Part shown: positions 7,440 through 12,970 of the stretch, one piece after another | Position numbering within the stretch: position 1 is the first letter of the stretch | Layout: each line of letters opens with the position of its first letter | Origin: Alphaproteobacteria bacterium | GTDB lineage: Bacteria > Pseudomonadota > Alphaproteobacteria > CAAGCB01 > CAG-977 | Direction: 5' to 3' | DNA length: 12,970 nt | Assembly: GCA_900768875.1 (NCBI GenBank) | Contig: CAAGEP010000009.1 | Location: 1 to 12,970 of the forward strand | Made by a program: the position numbers and the translations under genes | The notes under the pieces: generated by a model | What the model was told of the DNA's origin: nothing | The model's input: only the letters and a program-made list of their open reading frames with translations | The model's database searches: none

Positions 7440-7445
7440 ATTATA
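7440..7445 (-). promoter_or_regulatory. TATAAT box immediately before lptF
   Basis: The minus strand in the xerD-lptF gap contains a perfect TATAAT whose last base is 7 nt before the lptF ATG. A transcript starting from it would begin at or next to the start codon and so be leaderless. The best hexamer at a usable distance is only TGAAGA with a 19-base spacer, and there is no TG extension, so the site may be chance. Confidence 0.25.
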
Positions 7446-7467
7446 GCGGGTCAAAAGCCGTTCGTCT

Positions 7468-8394
7468 TCATTTTTTTAAAATTTCCGTCAAAAAGTTTTC
7501 ATCCGTCAGTGGATGGCTTTTTTCAACGGTTTTTTTCAGCCTGTCGTCCAGAATGTGCGTATAGATTTGAGTCGTTGCGATATCACTGTGCCCCAACATT
7601 TGCTGAACGGAACGCAAATCCGCGTCATGCGCGACCAAATGCGACGCGAACGAATGACGCAAAACATGCGGCGACACCCTTGACGGCAAAATGCCGGCGG
7701 CCAAAGCCAACTGTTTAAGCTCTTGATAAAAAGCGAAACGGCTTAAATGCCCCTCTTTGTTTGGAGCGGGAAACAGCCATTTCGAGGGACGGCCTTTAGG
7801 CAAATGCAGTTCGCGCATGCTCAGCCAATCGGCAATCGCGCGTTTGGCAACGGCCGTCAAAGGAACGAGTCTGTCCTTGCCGCCCTTGCCGCGAACCGCC
7901 ATTGTATTGTCTTTCAAATTCGCCACGGACAGCGGCAGCCCGACCAATTCGGACACACGCAACCCCGATGCGTAAGCAACCTCCGTCAGCGCGCGCATCC
8001 TTGACTGCTGATAGGCGGGCAGTTTTTTGACCGCGTCAATCAATCGGGCGACTTCGGCTTCGGACAGATATTTCGGCAAAGGCCGTCCCAATTTTGGAGA
8101 ATCAAGGGCTTCGGGCGGATTGTCTTTGCGGATTTTTTCGGTGAACAGAAACTTGTAAAACTCGCGCAAAGCGGACAGCCGGCGGCTTTGCGTGCGCACG
8201 GACAATCCGTTTTCAGCCAAATTCGCCAGATAGGCGCGAAAATCGGGAAGCTCCGCCGAAACAAAAGTCCGCCCGCGTCCCGTCAAAAAGCTTTCAAAAT
8301 CCCGCAAATCGCGCGTATACGCCAGCGTCGTGTTTTTTGCCGCCCCGCGTTCCGCCTGCAACATTTCCAAAAAAGCCGCAATCAGGTTGTTCAC
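7468..8394 (-). CDS. xerD: Tyrosine recombinase XerD (site-specific recombinase)
   Basis: Xer recombinases cut and rejoin DNA at the dif site to resolve chromosome dimers at division. The 308-residue protein has an N-terminal SAM-like core-binding domain (about 3-90) and a catalytic domain (about 105-300). The full catalytic set is visible: R146 in ASGLRVSEL, K170 in RGKGGKDRLVP, H243 and R246 in HVLRHSFASHL, H269 in LGHSDIATTQ, and nucleophile Y278 in IYTH. It starts with GTG, which overlaps the previous stop as GTGA, and GGGAG lies 7 bases upstream. The intact active site, normal length and divergent aroKB genes point to the housekeeping enzyme, not a phage integrase. XerD rather than XerC is favoured by overall resemblance and context. 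Confidence 0.9.
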   Translation of the reverse strand: MNNLIAAFLEMLQAERGAAKNTTLAYTRDLRDFESFLTGRGRTFVSAELPDFRAYLANLAENGLSVRTQSRRLSALREFYKFLFTEKIRKDNPPEALDSPKLGRPLPKYLSEAEVARLIDAVKKLPAYQQSRMRALTEVAYASGLRVSELVGLPLSVANLKDNTMAVRGKGGKDRLVPLTAVAKRAIADWLSMRELHLPKGRPSKWLFPAPNKEGHLSRFAFYQELKQLALAAGILPSRVSPHVLRHSFASHLVAHDADLRSVQQMLGHSDIATTQIYTHILDDRLKKTVEKSHPLTDENFLTEILKK

Positions 8395-9797
8395 GGCACT
8401 GCTCCCGTTTCAACGGCAATCCGCAGTGCTTCGCGCTCAAATCCCATCCGCCGCAAGCTCCCCAATCCCTGCAGCAATCCGTCCGGACGATCCGTCATTC
8501 CCGCAATCGCTTTCAGCACCTGTTCGGCGGCGGATCCCTTTCGTTCCGGCAAAGGCGGCAAAGTCAGCGTCGACAAATTCCAATATTCGTCATTCGGCAC
8601 CAAATCCATCACCGTATAAACCGCCATTACGGCATCAATGCGTTCGGCGGGAACATCCGCCCGTATCATCGCTTTCAAAAAAGGCGTAAAATATCTGTCG
8701 GTGTCGGGCTGCAATTCCGCATACGCCCATCCTTGAACAAACGTAGGCGAATCGGGAAAGGTCAATTCCGCCTTTTCCAACCACGATTTGGCCTTTTCCA
8801 ACAGGCCTGCCGCCATAAACCCTTTAATTCTCCATAACGAATCGGGCAAAATGTCGACATCGGCAATTTGCTTTTCCCATAAATCCTTGGTTGCCGCGGC
8901 AAACGCCGACGCCGCCTTGCGCCGTTCCGCCGCGGCGAAATCGTGTTCCAAATCTCCCGTCAAAAACGATGTTTCGTCATATAAAGCCCTCAATTCCGCA
9001 GGATTCAGCAGTCCTTGCCGAACCAGCTGTTCCGCAACGGGCAATCTTTTTTCTGCAGGAATCGATGTCGTTTGAACATATGCTTTTTTAACCCACAGTG
9101 CCGTTTTCCCGTTAATCAGCGATGAAAAGTCAACTCCTGCCAGCCGCGCCGCCGCAATGTTCGGAACCGTCGCTTCCGGAGGAGCTTCGCCAAACGGCGT
9201 TTTTGAAAAAAACGCGTCCGCCGCTTTCAAGACATACGCTTCGCCGTCCTGTTCGCCGATGATTTCCGACAAACGGAACACTTCATCTTCGCCGCCGTTC
9301 AAAGCTTCGCACAGCAGCCGCACCTGCTCCGAATTATTGTTGCGTTTTGCGCATGCCCGCTGAAAGTCCGTCAACAGCAAAGCGTCGGCAATGATTTCCC
9401 GCTGTTTTTCCGTGCGCACGTTTTCGGGAATTTTTTCACCCAACTGCACAACGTCGTCAAACAGCCCCCACTCGAACAGCTTTGCCATACGGGCGGTCAG
9501 CCATTCATTTTCCGGCGAAAACGCGGGAGGGCGCGCCGTTGCAATCAAAATCCCGCGCTGCAAAGCCGTTGCCGTCAAAGACACCGGCTTCATCGCCCGA
9601 ATCAAGGAAACGGCCTGCCCGAAAGCGGTCTTGTCCCACATGTCTTCGTTTAAAACATCATCGGAGCGCACGATTTCCAACCCGTACGAATCGGGAACGA
9701 TTTTGTGCAAAGCGGTCTGCCGCACGACGGGGACTTCGGCGCAAACGTCCGCCGCCGCCAGCAATAAAACCAACAAACTATTTCTGAAGACGCGCAT
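8391..9797 (-). CDS. Secreted alpha-helical protein of unknown function
   Basis: I do not recognise a named family with confidence. The protein has 468 residues when started at the ATG at 9797-9795. A signal peptide follows that start at once: basic MRVFR, hydrophobic 7-17, likely cleavage at VCA|EV (20). The rest looks mostly helical, with alternating leucine/alanine-rich stretches (for example 60-90, 95-125, 130-165) like a TPR-type or solenoid fold, but I see no clean repeat consensus. I recall similar secreted helical proteins in Rhodospirillales, without known function. An upstream in-frame start at 9926 would add 43 residues and hide the signal peptide, so I rejected it. The gene overlaps the 46-residue gene upstream by 20 nt and the xerD start by 4 nt. 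No strong ribosome-binding site is visible at 9797, which suggests coupled translation. Confidence 0.8.
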   Translation of the reverse strand: MRVFRNSLLVLLLAAADVCAEVPVVRQTALHKIVPDSYGLEIVRSDDVLNEDMWDKTAFGQAVSLIRAMKPVSLTATALQRGILIATARPPAFSPENEWLTARMAKLFEWGLFDDVVQLGEKIPENVRTEKQREIIADALLLTDFQRACAKRNNNSEQVRLLCEALNGGEDEVFRLSEIIGEQDGEAYVLKAADAFFSKTPFGEAPPEATVPNIAAARLAGVDFSSLINGKTALWVKKAYVQTTSIPAEKRLPVAEQLVRQGLLNPAELRALYDETSFLTGDLEHDFAAAERRKAASAFAAATKDLWEKQIADVDILPDSLWRIKGFMAAGLLEKAKSWLEKAELTFPDSPTFVQGWAYAELQPDTDRYFTPFLKAMIRADVPAERIDAVMAVYTVMDLVPNDEYWNLSTLTLPPLPERKGSAAEQVLKAIAGMTDRPDGLLQGLGSLRRMGFEREALRIAVETGAVP

Positions 9798-9918
9798 AGG
9801 GGATGTCTTGTTCAACATCGGTTTGAGGCACCCGATAATCGTGCAGCGCGACAAACAGCCCGAACCCCGCAACGGCAAGGATAATCGGGTAAATGTACCA
9901 ACGGGATTTGCGACGCAT
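9778..9918 (-). CDS. Small single-span membrane protein (46 residues), function unknown
   Basis: The minus strand encodes a 46-residue protein starting MRRKSRWYIYPIILAVAGF. A basic N-terminus (R2, R3, K4, R6) is followed by one hydrophobic span at about 8-25. A short polar tail containing RVPQTDVEQDIPYARLQK follows. By the positive-inside rule the N-terminus is cytoplasmic and the tail periplasmic. The start is supported by a ribosome-binding site (GAAAGGTG) about 7 bases upstream and by its position as the first gene downstream of the divergent promoter region. It overlaps the next gene by 20 nt, typical of coupled genes. No family name is offered. The reading frame, ribosome-binding site and membrane pattern together make it likely to be a real gene. 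Confidence 0.72.
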   Translation of the reverse strand: MRRKSRWYIYPIILAVAGFGLFVALHDYRVPQTDVEQDIPYARLQK

Positions 9919-9944
9919 AAAAACACCTTTCAGTTAAAACGGTA

Positions 9945-9971
9945 TTGAAAGTTTTATTATTATGTCATAAT
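9945..9971 (+). promoter_or_regulatory. Candidate aroK promoter with extended -10
   Basis: TTGAAA at 9945-9950 is followed 15 bases later by CATAAT at 9966-9971, preceded by TG at 9963-9964 (extended -10, TGTCATAAT). The 15-base spacer is shorter than the ideal 17, which the extended -10 may offset. The predicted start would give a leader of about 30 nt before the aroK ATG at 10008. Confidence 0.4.
9959..9971. promoter_or_regulatory. Palindrome forming overlapping divergent extended -10 boxes
   Basis: ATTATG-T-CATAAT is a perfect 6+1+6 inverted repeat in the divergent intergenic region. The plus strand reads TGTCATAAT toward aroK and the minus strand reads TGACATAAT toward the 46-residue gene. 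It could therefore serve as a bidirectional promoter core, a regulator site, or both. The minus-strand direction lacks a good -35 box. Confidence 0.4.
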
Positions 9972-10007
9972 CAAGTTAAAAGAAAGTTAGAAATTAAAGG
10001 AGACCCG

Positions 10008-10568
10008 ATGCCTTATCGCGGCAATACCCTGTTGCATTTTCCCTATCCGCTGACAAAAACGCTGATGCTGGTCGGCATGCCGGGGGCGGGAAAAACCAGT
10101 ATCGGCAGCCGATTGGCACGCATTTACGGCGTGCCGTTCGTTGACGGCGACGCCGAAGTGGAAAAAGCCGGAGGAAGCTCCTGCGCCGATTTGTTCGCCC
10201 GATTCGGCGAAGAGGAATTCCGCCGCGGCGAAGAACGCGTCATGGAACGCCTGCTGAACGGCAAACGGTGCATCCTGTCGTCGGGCGGCGGCGCTTTTTT
10301 ATCCGAAAAGACGCGCGAAATCGCCAAACGGCGGGCGGTTACACTGTTTTTGGACGCAGACAAGGCAATCATCGTCCGCAATACGGCAGGACGAACGCAC
10401 CGTCCTTTGCTGAACACGGACAATCCGCAGCAGGTGATTGCCGATTTGATGGAAAAACGCCGCCCCGTTTACGAAACGGCGGACATCATCCTTAAATACA
10501 GTACGGAAACGCTGGGACAAGTGTTGCGGCGCGTTGTGGCAACGGTAAACGACTATGCAAGACGTTGA
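10008..10568 (+). CDS. aroK: Shikimate kinase AroK
   Basis: This enzyme phosphorylates shikimate to shikimate 3-phosphate with ATP, the fifth step of chorismate synthesis. The 186-residue protein shows a Walker A loop GMPGAGKTSIG at 23-33, the shikimate-binding D46-G-D48 (DTD in many homologues), FGEEEFRRGEE at 67-76 with the substrate-binding arginine, SSGGGAFL at 91-98, and a lid with RTHRPLL at 129-135. RRPVYETAD at 151-159 completes the fold. I chose the ATG at 10008 because AAAGGAGA lies 5 bases upstream. A TTG start at 9945 would add 21 unrelated residues and lies inside the promoter. aroB overlaps its end by 14 nt, and the two form the usual aroKB pair. Confidence 0.96.
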   Translation: MPYRGNTLLHFPYPLTKTLMLVGMPGAGKTSIGSRLARIYGVPFVDGDAEVEKAGGSSCADLFARFGEEEFRRGEERVMERLLNGKRCILSSGGGAFLSEKTREIAKRRAVTLFLDADKAIIVRNTAGRTHRPLLNTDNPQQVIADLMEKRRPVYETADIILKYSTETLGQVLRRVVATVNDYARR

Positions 10569-11616
10569 AATCCTGACAATCGATTTGAAAGAACGAAGCT
10601 ATCCCGTCTTTGTCGGCAAAGGGGGGCTGAAAAACGCGGCTGAGCTGTTAAAACCGTACATCCGCGGCAAAGCGTTCGTCGTTTCCGACGAAAATGTCGC
10701 GCCTTTATATCTGGAAAGCGTCGCGCGGACTTTGAACGCGGAAACGGTCGTCATCCCTGCGGGCGAAAGCGCAAAATGCTGGCAGACCGTCCAAGCCGTC
10801 ACGGATGCCGTTTTGGACAAAGGGTGCGACCGCCGGTCGGCTTTGATTGCCTTGGGCGGCGGCGTAGTCGGCGACATCACGGGTTTTTGCGCGTCGATTT
10901 TGAACCGCGGCGTTGATTTCATTCAGATTCCGACGACGCTTTTGGCGCAAACGGACAGCTCGGTCGGCGGAAAAACGGCGATTGACACGCGGGCGGGAAA
11001 AAACTTAATCGGAACGTTTTATCAACCGAAGGCCGTTTTGATTGACACGGACACGCTGAAAACCTTGCCCTGCCGTCAAATTCTTGCGGGTTATGCGGAA
11101 GTCGCGAAATACGGTCTGATAAAGCGCGCGGATTTCTGGGAATGGCTGGAACAAAACGGTGAAAAAGTCGCCGCTTTGGACGACGCGGCAATCGCTTATG
11201 CCGTCAAACAAAGCATTTTGACGAAAGCGCGGGTCGTCATCGCCGACGAACGCGAAGAATCGGGCGAACGGGCTTTGCTGAATTTGGGACACACGTTCGG
11301 ACACGCTTTTGAAGCGGCGTCACACATGGCGATTCTGCACGGCGAAGGGGTCGCCGCGGGATGCGTTTACGCCGCCAAACTGTCCGAAAAACTGGGATTA
11401 AGTGCGCTTTCCCCGCAGATTGAAGCGCATTTCAGAAAAATCGGCTTGCCCGTTAAATTTGACGGATATCCGACAGCGGATTTGATTGCTTGGATGCGCA
11501 AGGATAAAAAAGCCTTGTCCGGCCGTTTGAACTTTGTTTTGCTGAAAGACGTCGGACAAGCCTGCGTCGTCAAAGACGTTCCCGAATCCGCCGTTGCGTC
11601 TGTTTTGGAGGAATAA
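10555..11616 (+). CDS. aroB: 3-dehydroquinate synthase AroB
   Basis: AroB converts 3-deoxy-D-arabino-heptulosonate 7-phosphate to 3-dehydroquinate, the second step of the shikimate pathway, using NAD and a divalent metal. At 353 residues it has normal length. Signatures include IALGGGVVGDITGF at 98-111, QIPTTLLAQTDSSVGGKTAID at 124-144, NLIGTFYQP at 150-158 and GYAEVAKYGLI at 179-189 with metal ligand E182. LNLGHTFGHAFE at 242-253 holds ligand H246, and LHGEGVA at 261-267 holds ligand H262. The ATG lies inside the end of aroK (14-nt overlap) with only a weak ribosome-binding site, so coupled translation is likely. All key residues are present. Confidence 0.97.
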   Translation: MQDVEILTIDLKERSYPVFVGKGGLKNAAELLKPYIRGKAFVVSDENVAPLYLESVARTLNAETVVIPAGESAKCWQTVQAVTDAVLDKGCDRRSALIALGGGVVGDITGFCASILNRGVDFIQIPTTLLAQTDSSVGGKTAIDTRAGKNLIGTFYQPKAVLIDTDTLKTLPCRQILAGYAEVAKYGLIKRADFWEWLEQNGEKVAALDDAAIAYAVKQSILTKARVVIADEREESGERALLNLGHTFGHAFEAASHMAILHGEGVAAGCVYAAKLSEKLGLSALSPQIEAHFRKIGLPVKFDGYPTADLIAWMRKDKKALSGRLNFVLLKDVGQACVVKDVPESAVASVLEE

Positions 11617-12177
11617 ATGCCGCTGTCAGCTCCTGTCGAACGCGAAGAAGTTTACTTTCGTCACACCGTTTGCACGGGATACCGGCGCGATGACGGCCTA
11701 TGGGACATCGACGCACGCTTTGTCGACCGCCGCCCGTTTGATTATCCGTGCTTTGACCGCGGCGGAATGGTTCCCGCGGGCGAATCGTTTCATGATTTAT
11801 TGTTAAGACTGACCGTTGACGACGATTTAACCGTTTGCGGACTGGAAGTCAAACTGGATAAATTCCCTTACAAGCAATGCCCGTGCGCCGAAGCCGCGTT
11901 CAAAGCCGTCGTCGGTTTGAAAATCTGCGCGGGCTTTTCCAAAGAAGTGCATCGCGCCATTCCCGCAAAATCGGGATGCGCGCATTTATTCGGTTTGTTG
12001 GTCGAAGCGGCAGGGGCGGCTTTTCAAGCCGTCAGTCAGGTTCGCCTGATGAAATATTGCCGCGGCGTCAAACCCGACCCGTTGGATTCGTGCGTCGCAT
12101 GGGACAGTGCCGGCGAAATGGTCAAACGTCAGTGGCCCGATTGGTACAAGGCAGGAAACGATGGGACGGCGGACTAA
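11617..12177 (+). CDS. DUF2889 domain protein
   Basis: The 186-residue protein matches the DUF2889 family as I know it: VYFRHTVCTGYRRDDGLWDIDARFVD near 12-37, RGGMVPAGESFHDLLLRLTVDDDL near 48-71, PYKQCPC at 84-90, and GCAHLFGLL at 120-128. The biochemical role of the family is not established. It has no signal peptide and no membrane span. It is cysteine-rich, with C88, C90, C121 and C159 in or near motifs I recall as conserved, so metal binding is possible. The ATG directly abuts the aroB stop (TAA then ATG), with GGAGG 5 bases upstream. Its end overlaps the start of the J-domain gene by 17 nt. Co-transcription with aroKB is likely; a functional link to the shikimate pathway is not shown. 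Confidence 0.88.
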   Translation: MPLSAPVEREEVYFRHTVCTGYRRDDGLWDIDARFVDRRPFDYPCFDRGGMVPAGESFHDLLLRLTVDDDLTVCGLEVKLDKFPYKQCPCAEAAFKAVVGLKICAGFSKEVHRAIPAKSGCAHLFGLLVEAAGAAFQAVSQVRLMKYCRGVKPDPLDSCVAWDSAGEMVKRQWPDWYKAGNDGTAD

Positions 12178-12721
12178 GTTTTCTTATTCGCCATGGCGGC
12201 GCGAACCCGAACCGCCCAAGCGCCCCTGCGATGTTCCGGGGTGTCCGTGCGCGGGCGAATACCGCGCGCCCAAAGACAAATCGTTAAAGGAATATTACTG
12301 GTTTTGTCTGGAGCACGTCCGCGAATACAATGCCAAGTGGGATTATTACGCCGATATGACCGAAGCCGAAATTGAACAGCAACTGAAAGACGATTACGGT
12401 TGGGGACGTCCGACATGGGATATGAGCGAACGGATTGCATCGCGGATTTTCAACGATCCGCTGGGACTGAAACGCGAAGCGTTCGGCGACAAGGATTCTC
12501 AACCGAAAACAGCAAAAAAAACGATAACGGATCCCGCTTTGACAGCGGCGGCGCGGATTTTGGAACTGACTTTTCCTTTGGATAAAAAACAAGTCAAGAC
12601 AAACTATAAGCGGCTGGCGAAAATCTGTCATCCCGATACGACAGGCGGCGACAAGATGCTGGAGGAAAAATTCAAAGACATTACGGAAGCTTACCGTTTG
12701 ATTATGACCGTCTTGTCATAA
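12161..12721 (+). CDS. J-domain (DnaJ-like) protein with N-terminal cysteine cluster
   Basis: The 186-residue protein ends in a J domain (about 131-184) with helix-rich flanks and the invariant HPD at 157-159, the motif by which J proteins stimulate Hsp70 (DnaK) ATPase. The N-terminal part has C23-x4-C28-x-C30 and C49-x2-H52 around a conserved EYYWFCLEHVREYN segment, a likely small metal-binding fold. This architecture occurs in an alphaproteobacterial DnaJ-like family that I recall lying beside cobaltochelatase genes in some species; none is seen here. I chose the ATG at 12161, preceded by an AGGA site 4 bases upstream. An in-frame ATG at 12107 would extend the overlap with the DUF2889 gene and add residues lacking the MGRR start. 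The gene has no Gly/Phe-rich region or DnaJ-type zinc repeat, so it is not the general chaperone DnaJ. Confidence 0.88.
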   Translation: MGRRTKFSYSPWRREPEPPKRPCDVPGCPCAGEYRAPKDKSLKEYYWFCLEHVREYNAKWDYYADMTEAEIEQQLKDDYGWGRPTWDMSERIASRIFNDPLGLKREAFGDKDSQPKTAKKTITDPALTAAARILELTFPLDKKQVKTNYKRLAKICHPDTTGGDKMLEEKFKDITEAYRLIMTVLS

Positions 12722-12741
12722 AACGACAAACGCCCTATACT
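12713..12741 (+). promoter_or_regulatory. Sigma70-like promoter for the lipoprotein gene
   Basis: TTGTCA at 12713-12718 and TATACT at 12736-12741 each match the -35 and -10 consensus at five of six positions, with an ideal 17-base spacer. The -35 box overlaps the stop region of the J-domain gene. The predicted transcript would start near 12748 and have a leader of roughly 28 nt before the ATG at 12776. Confidence 0.6.
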
Positions 12742-12759
12742 TTGGTAGACCAAGATACA
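12736..12759. promoter_or_regulatory. Operator-like dyad over the -10 and start region
   Basis: The core TTGGT-AG-ACCAA (12742-12753) is a perfect inverted repeat. The symmetry extends to 11-base arms (TATACTTTGGT and ACCAAGATACA) that pair at 8 of 11 positions. It covers the -10 box and the probable start site, where a repressor would block transcription. No regulator is identified. Confidence 0.35.
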
Positions 12760-12775
12760 AACCGAAGGACAGGAG

Positions 12776-12970
12776 ATGAGGGTTCATGCAATAGCGGGAA
12801 TAGCAGCGGCGATTCTTCTGACGGGATGCGTTCTTTCGGAAGGGGAAGCGTTCAAGCTGAAAGCGGACGCTTATCTGGAAACGGTTCCTGAGAACAGAAG
12901 CGCGTCCGTGCGTCTGATGACGAAAAAGCTTCGGGAAAACAGTCTGGAATACAAACAGTTTTACCGCAAA
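12776..12970 (+). CDS. Lipoprotein of unknown function, N-terminal fragment (cut by window edge)
   Basis: An open frame of 65 codons runs from the ATG at 12776 to the window end without a stop. It begins MRVHAIAGIAAAILLTGCVL: a short basic start, a hydrophobic core and the lipobox LTGC with C18 as the lipidated residue. Valine at +2 does not match the inner-membrane retention signal of enterobacteria, which suggests the outer membrane. The visible mature part (SEGEAFKLKADAYLETVPEN and beyond) is charged and probably helical, with no family I recognise. AAGGA lies 6 bases upstream of the ATG, and a good promoter precedes it, so it is probably transcribed separately from the aroKB block. The function cannot be judged from this fragment. 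Confidence 0.78.
   Translation, partial: MRVHAIAGIAAAILLTGCVLSEGEAFKLKADAYLETVPENRSASVRLMTKKLRENSLEYKQFYRK

Larger units (their letters stand above)
261..9918 (-). other. Predicted eleven-gene minus-strand transcription block
   Basis: Gene order in the direction of transcription is small membrane protein, secreted helical protein, xerD, lptF, lptD, surA, rsmA, yggT, DUF167 gene, folD, CGWC redox gene. Four-base overlaps occur at secreted protein/xerD (GTGA) and at lptF/lptD, surA/rsmA, DUF167/folD and folD/redox gene (ATGA). rsmA/yggT abut, two further pairs overlap by 20-23 nt, and the only gaps are 35 nt (xerD-lptF) and 14 nt (lptD-surA). A promoter inside the 35-nt gap could split the block. 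Confidence 0.65.
10008..12721 (+). other. Predicted aroK-aroB-DUF2889-J-domain operon
   Basis: Four plus-strand genes overlap or abut: 14-nt overlap (aroK/aroB), directly adjacent stop and start (aroB/DUF2889 gene), and 17-nt overlap (DUF2889/J-domain gene). The only visible promoter candidate is upstream of aroK. No terminator-like hairpin was seen after 12721 before the separate lipoprotein promoter. Confidence 0.7.

Noticed and set aside
7468..8394. The recombinase as a sign of an integrated mobile element
   Set aside because: It has the length and motifs of a housekeeping Xer protein, sits in a conserved alphaproteobacterial context, and no att repeats, tRNA or phage genes were seen nearby.
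9798..9926. A 43-residue upstream extension of the secreted helical protein
   Set aside because: It would bury a good signal peptide, and the same DNA encodes the 46-residue membrane protein in another frame with its own ribosome-binding site.
9945..10007. A TTG start extending AroK by 21 residues
   Set aside because: The ATG at 10008 has a strong ribosome-binding site 5 bases upstream, and the TTG falls in the -35 box of the candidate promoter.
12107..12160. An earlier ATG for the J-domain protein
   Set aside because: It lies deep inside the DUF2889 gene; the ATG at 12161 has an AGGA site and gives the expected short basic start.

Overview
The window looks like a chromosomal segment of a motile alphaproteobacterium. 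The protein families and their order are typical of that class: LptF, LptD, SurA and RsmA in a row, aroK-aroB divergent from a XerD-type recombinase, a DUF2889 protein, and a J-domain protein with a cysteine-rich N-terminus. Affiliation near the Rhodospirillales is inference from protein style. Coding density is very high. I see no rRNA, tRNA, CRISPR array, insertion sequence or prophage.

Layout. (1) Positions 1-69, minus strand: the first 23 codons of a flagellin gene, cut by the window edge, with an approximately 190-nt upstream region (70-260) holding a hairpin and a palindrome. (2) Positions 261-9918, minus strand: eleven tightly packed genes, read from 9918 downward: a 46-residue membrane protein, a secreted helical protein of unknown function, xerD, lptF, lptD, surA, rsmA, yggT, a DUF167/YggU protein, folD and a membrane-anchored CGWC thiol-redox protein. 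Most junctions are ATGA/GTGA overlaps, abutting codons or short overlaps, so much of this is probably one or two transcripts. (3) Positions 9919-10007: a short divergent intergenic region with a palindromic extended -10 readable on both strands. (4) Positions 10008-12721, plus strand: aroK, aroB, a DUF2889 gene and a J-domain gene, again overlapping or abutting. (5) Positions 12713-12970, plus strand: a good sigma70-like promoter and the start of a lipoprotein gene that runs off the window.

How the genes fit together. The central block is concerned with the envelope. LptF is part of the inner-membrane LPS extractor, LptD is the outer-membrane LPS translocon, and SurA is the periplasmic chaperone that helps fold outer-membrane barrels such as LptD. 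The other genes are housekeeping: RsmA (16S rRNA dimethylation), FolD (one-carbon folate metabolism), XerD (chromosome dimer resolution) and AroK/AroB (shikimate pathway). Compared with the order lptF-lptG-lptD-surA-pdxA-rsmA that I know from other alphaproteobacteria, lptG and pdxA are absent here.

I found no clear undescribed system. The least explained items are the 46-residue membrane protein and the secreted helical protein upstream of xerD, the membrane thiol-redox protein at the end of the LptD/SurA operon, the two operator-like palindromes at promoters, and the structured flagellin leader.
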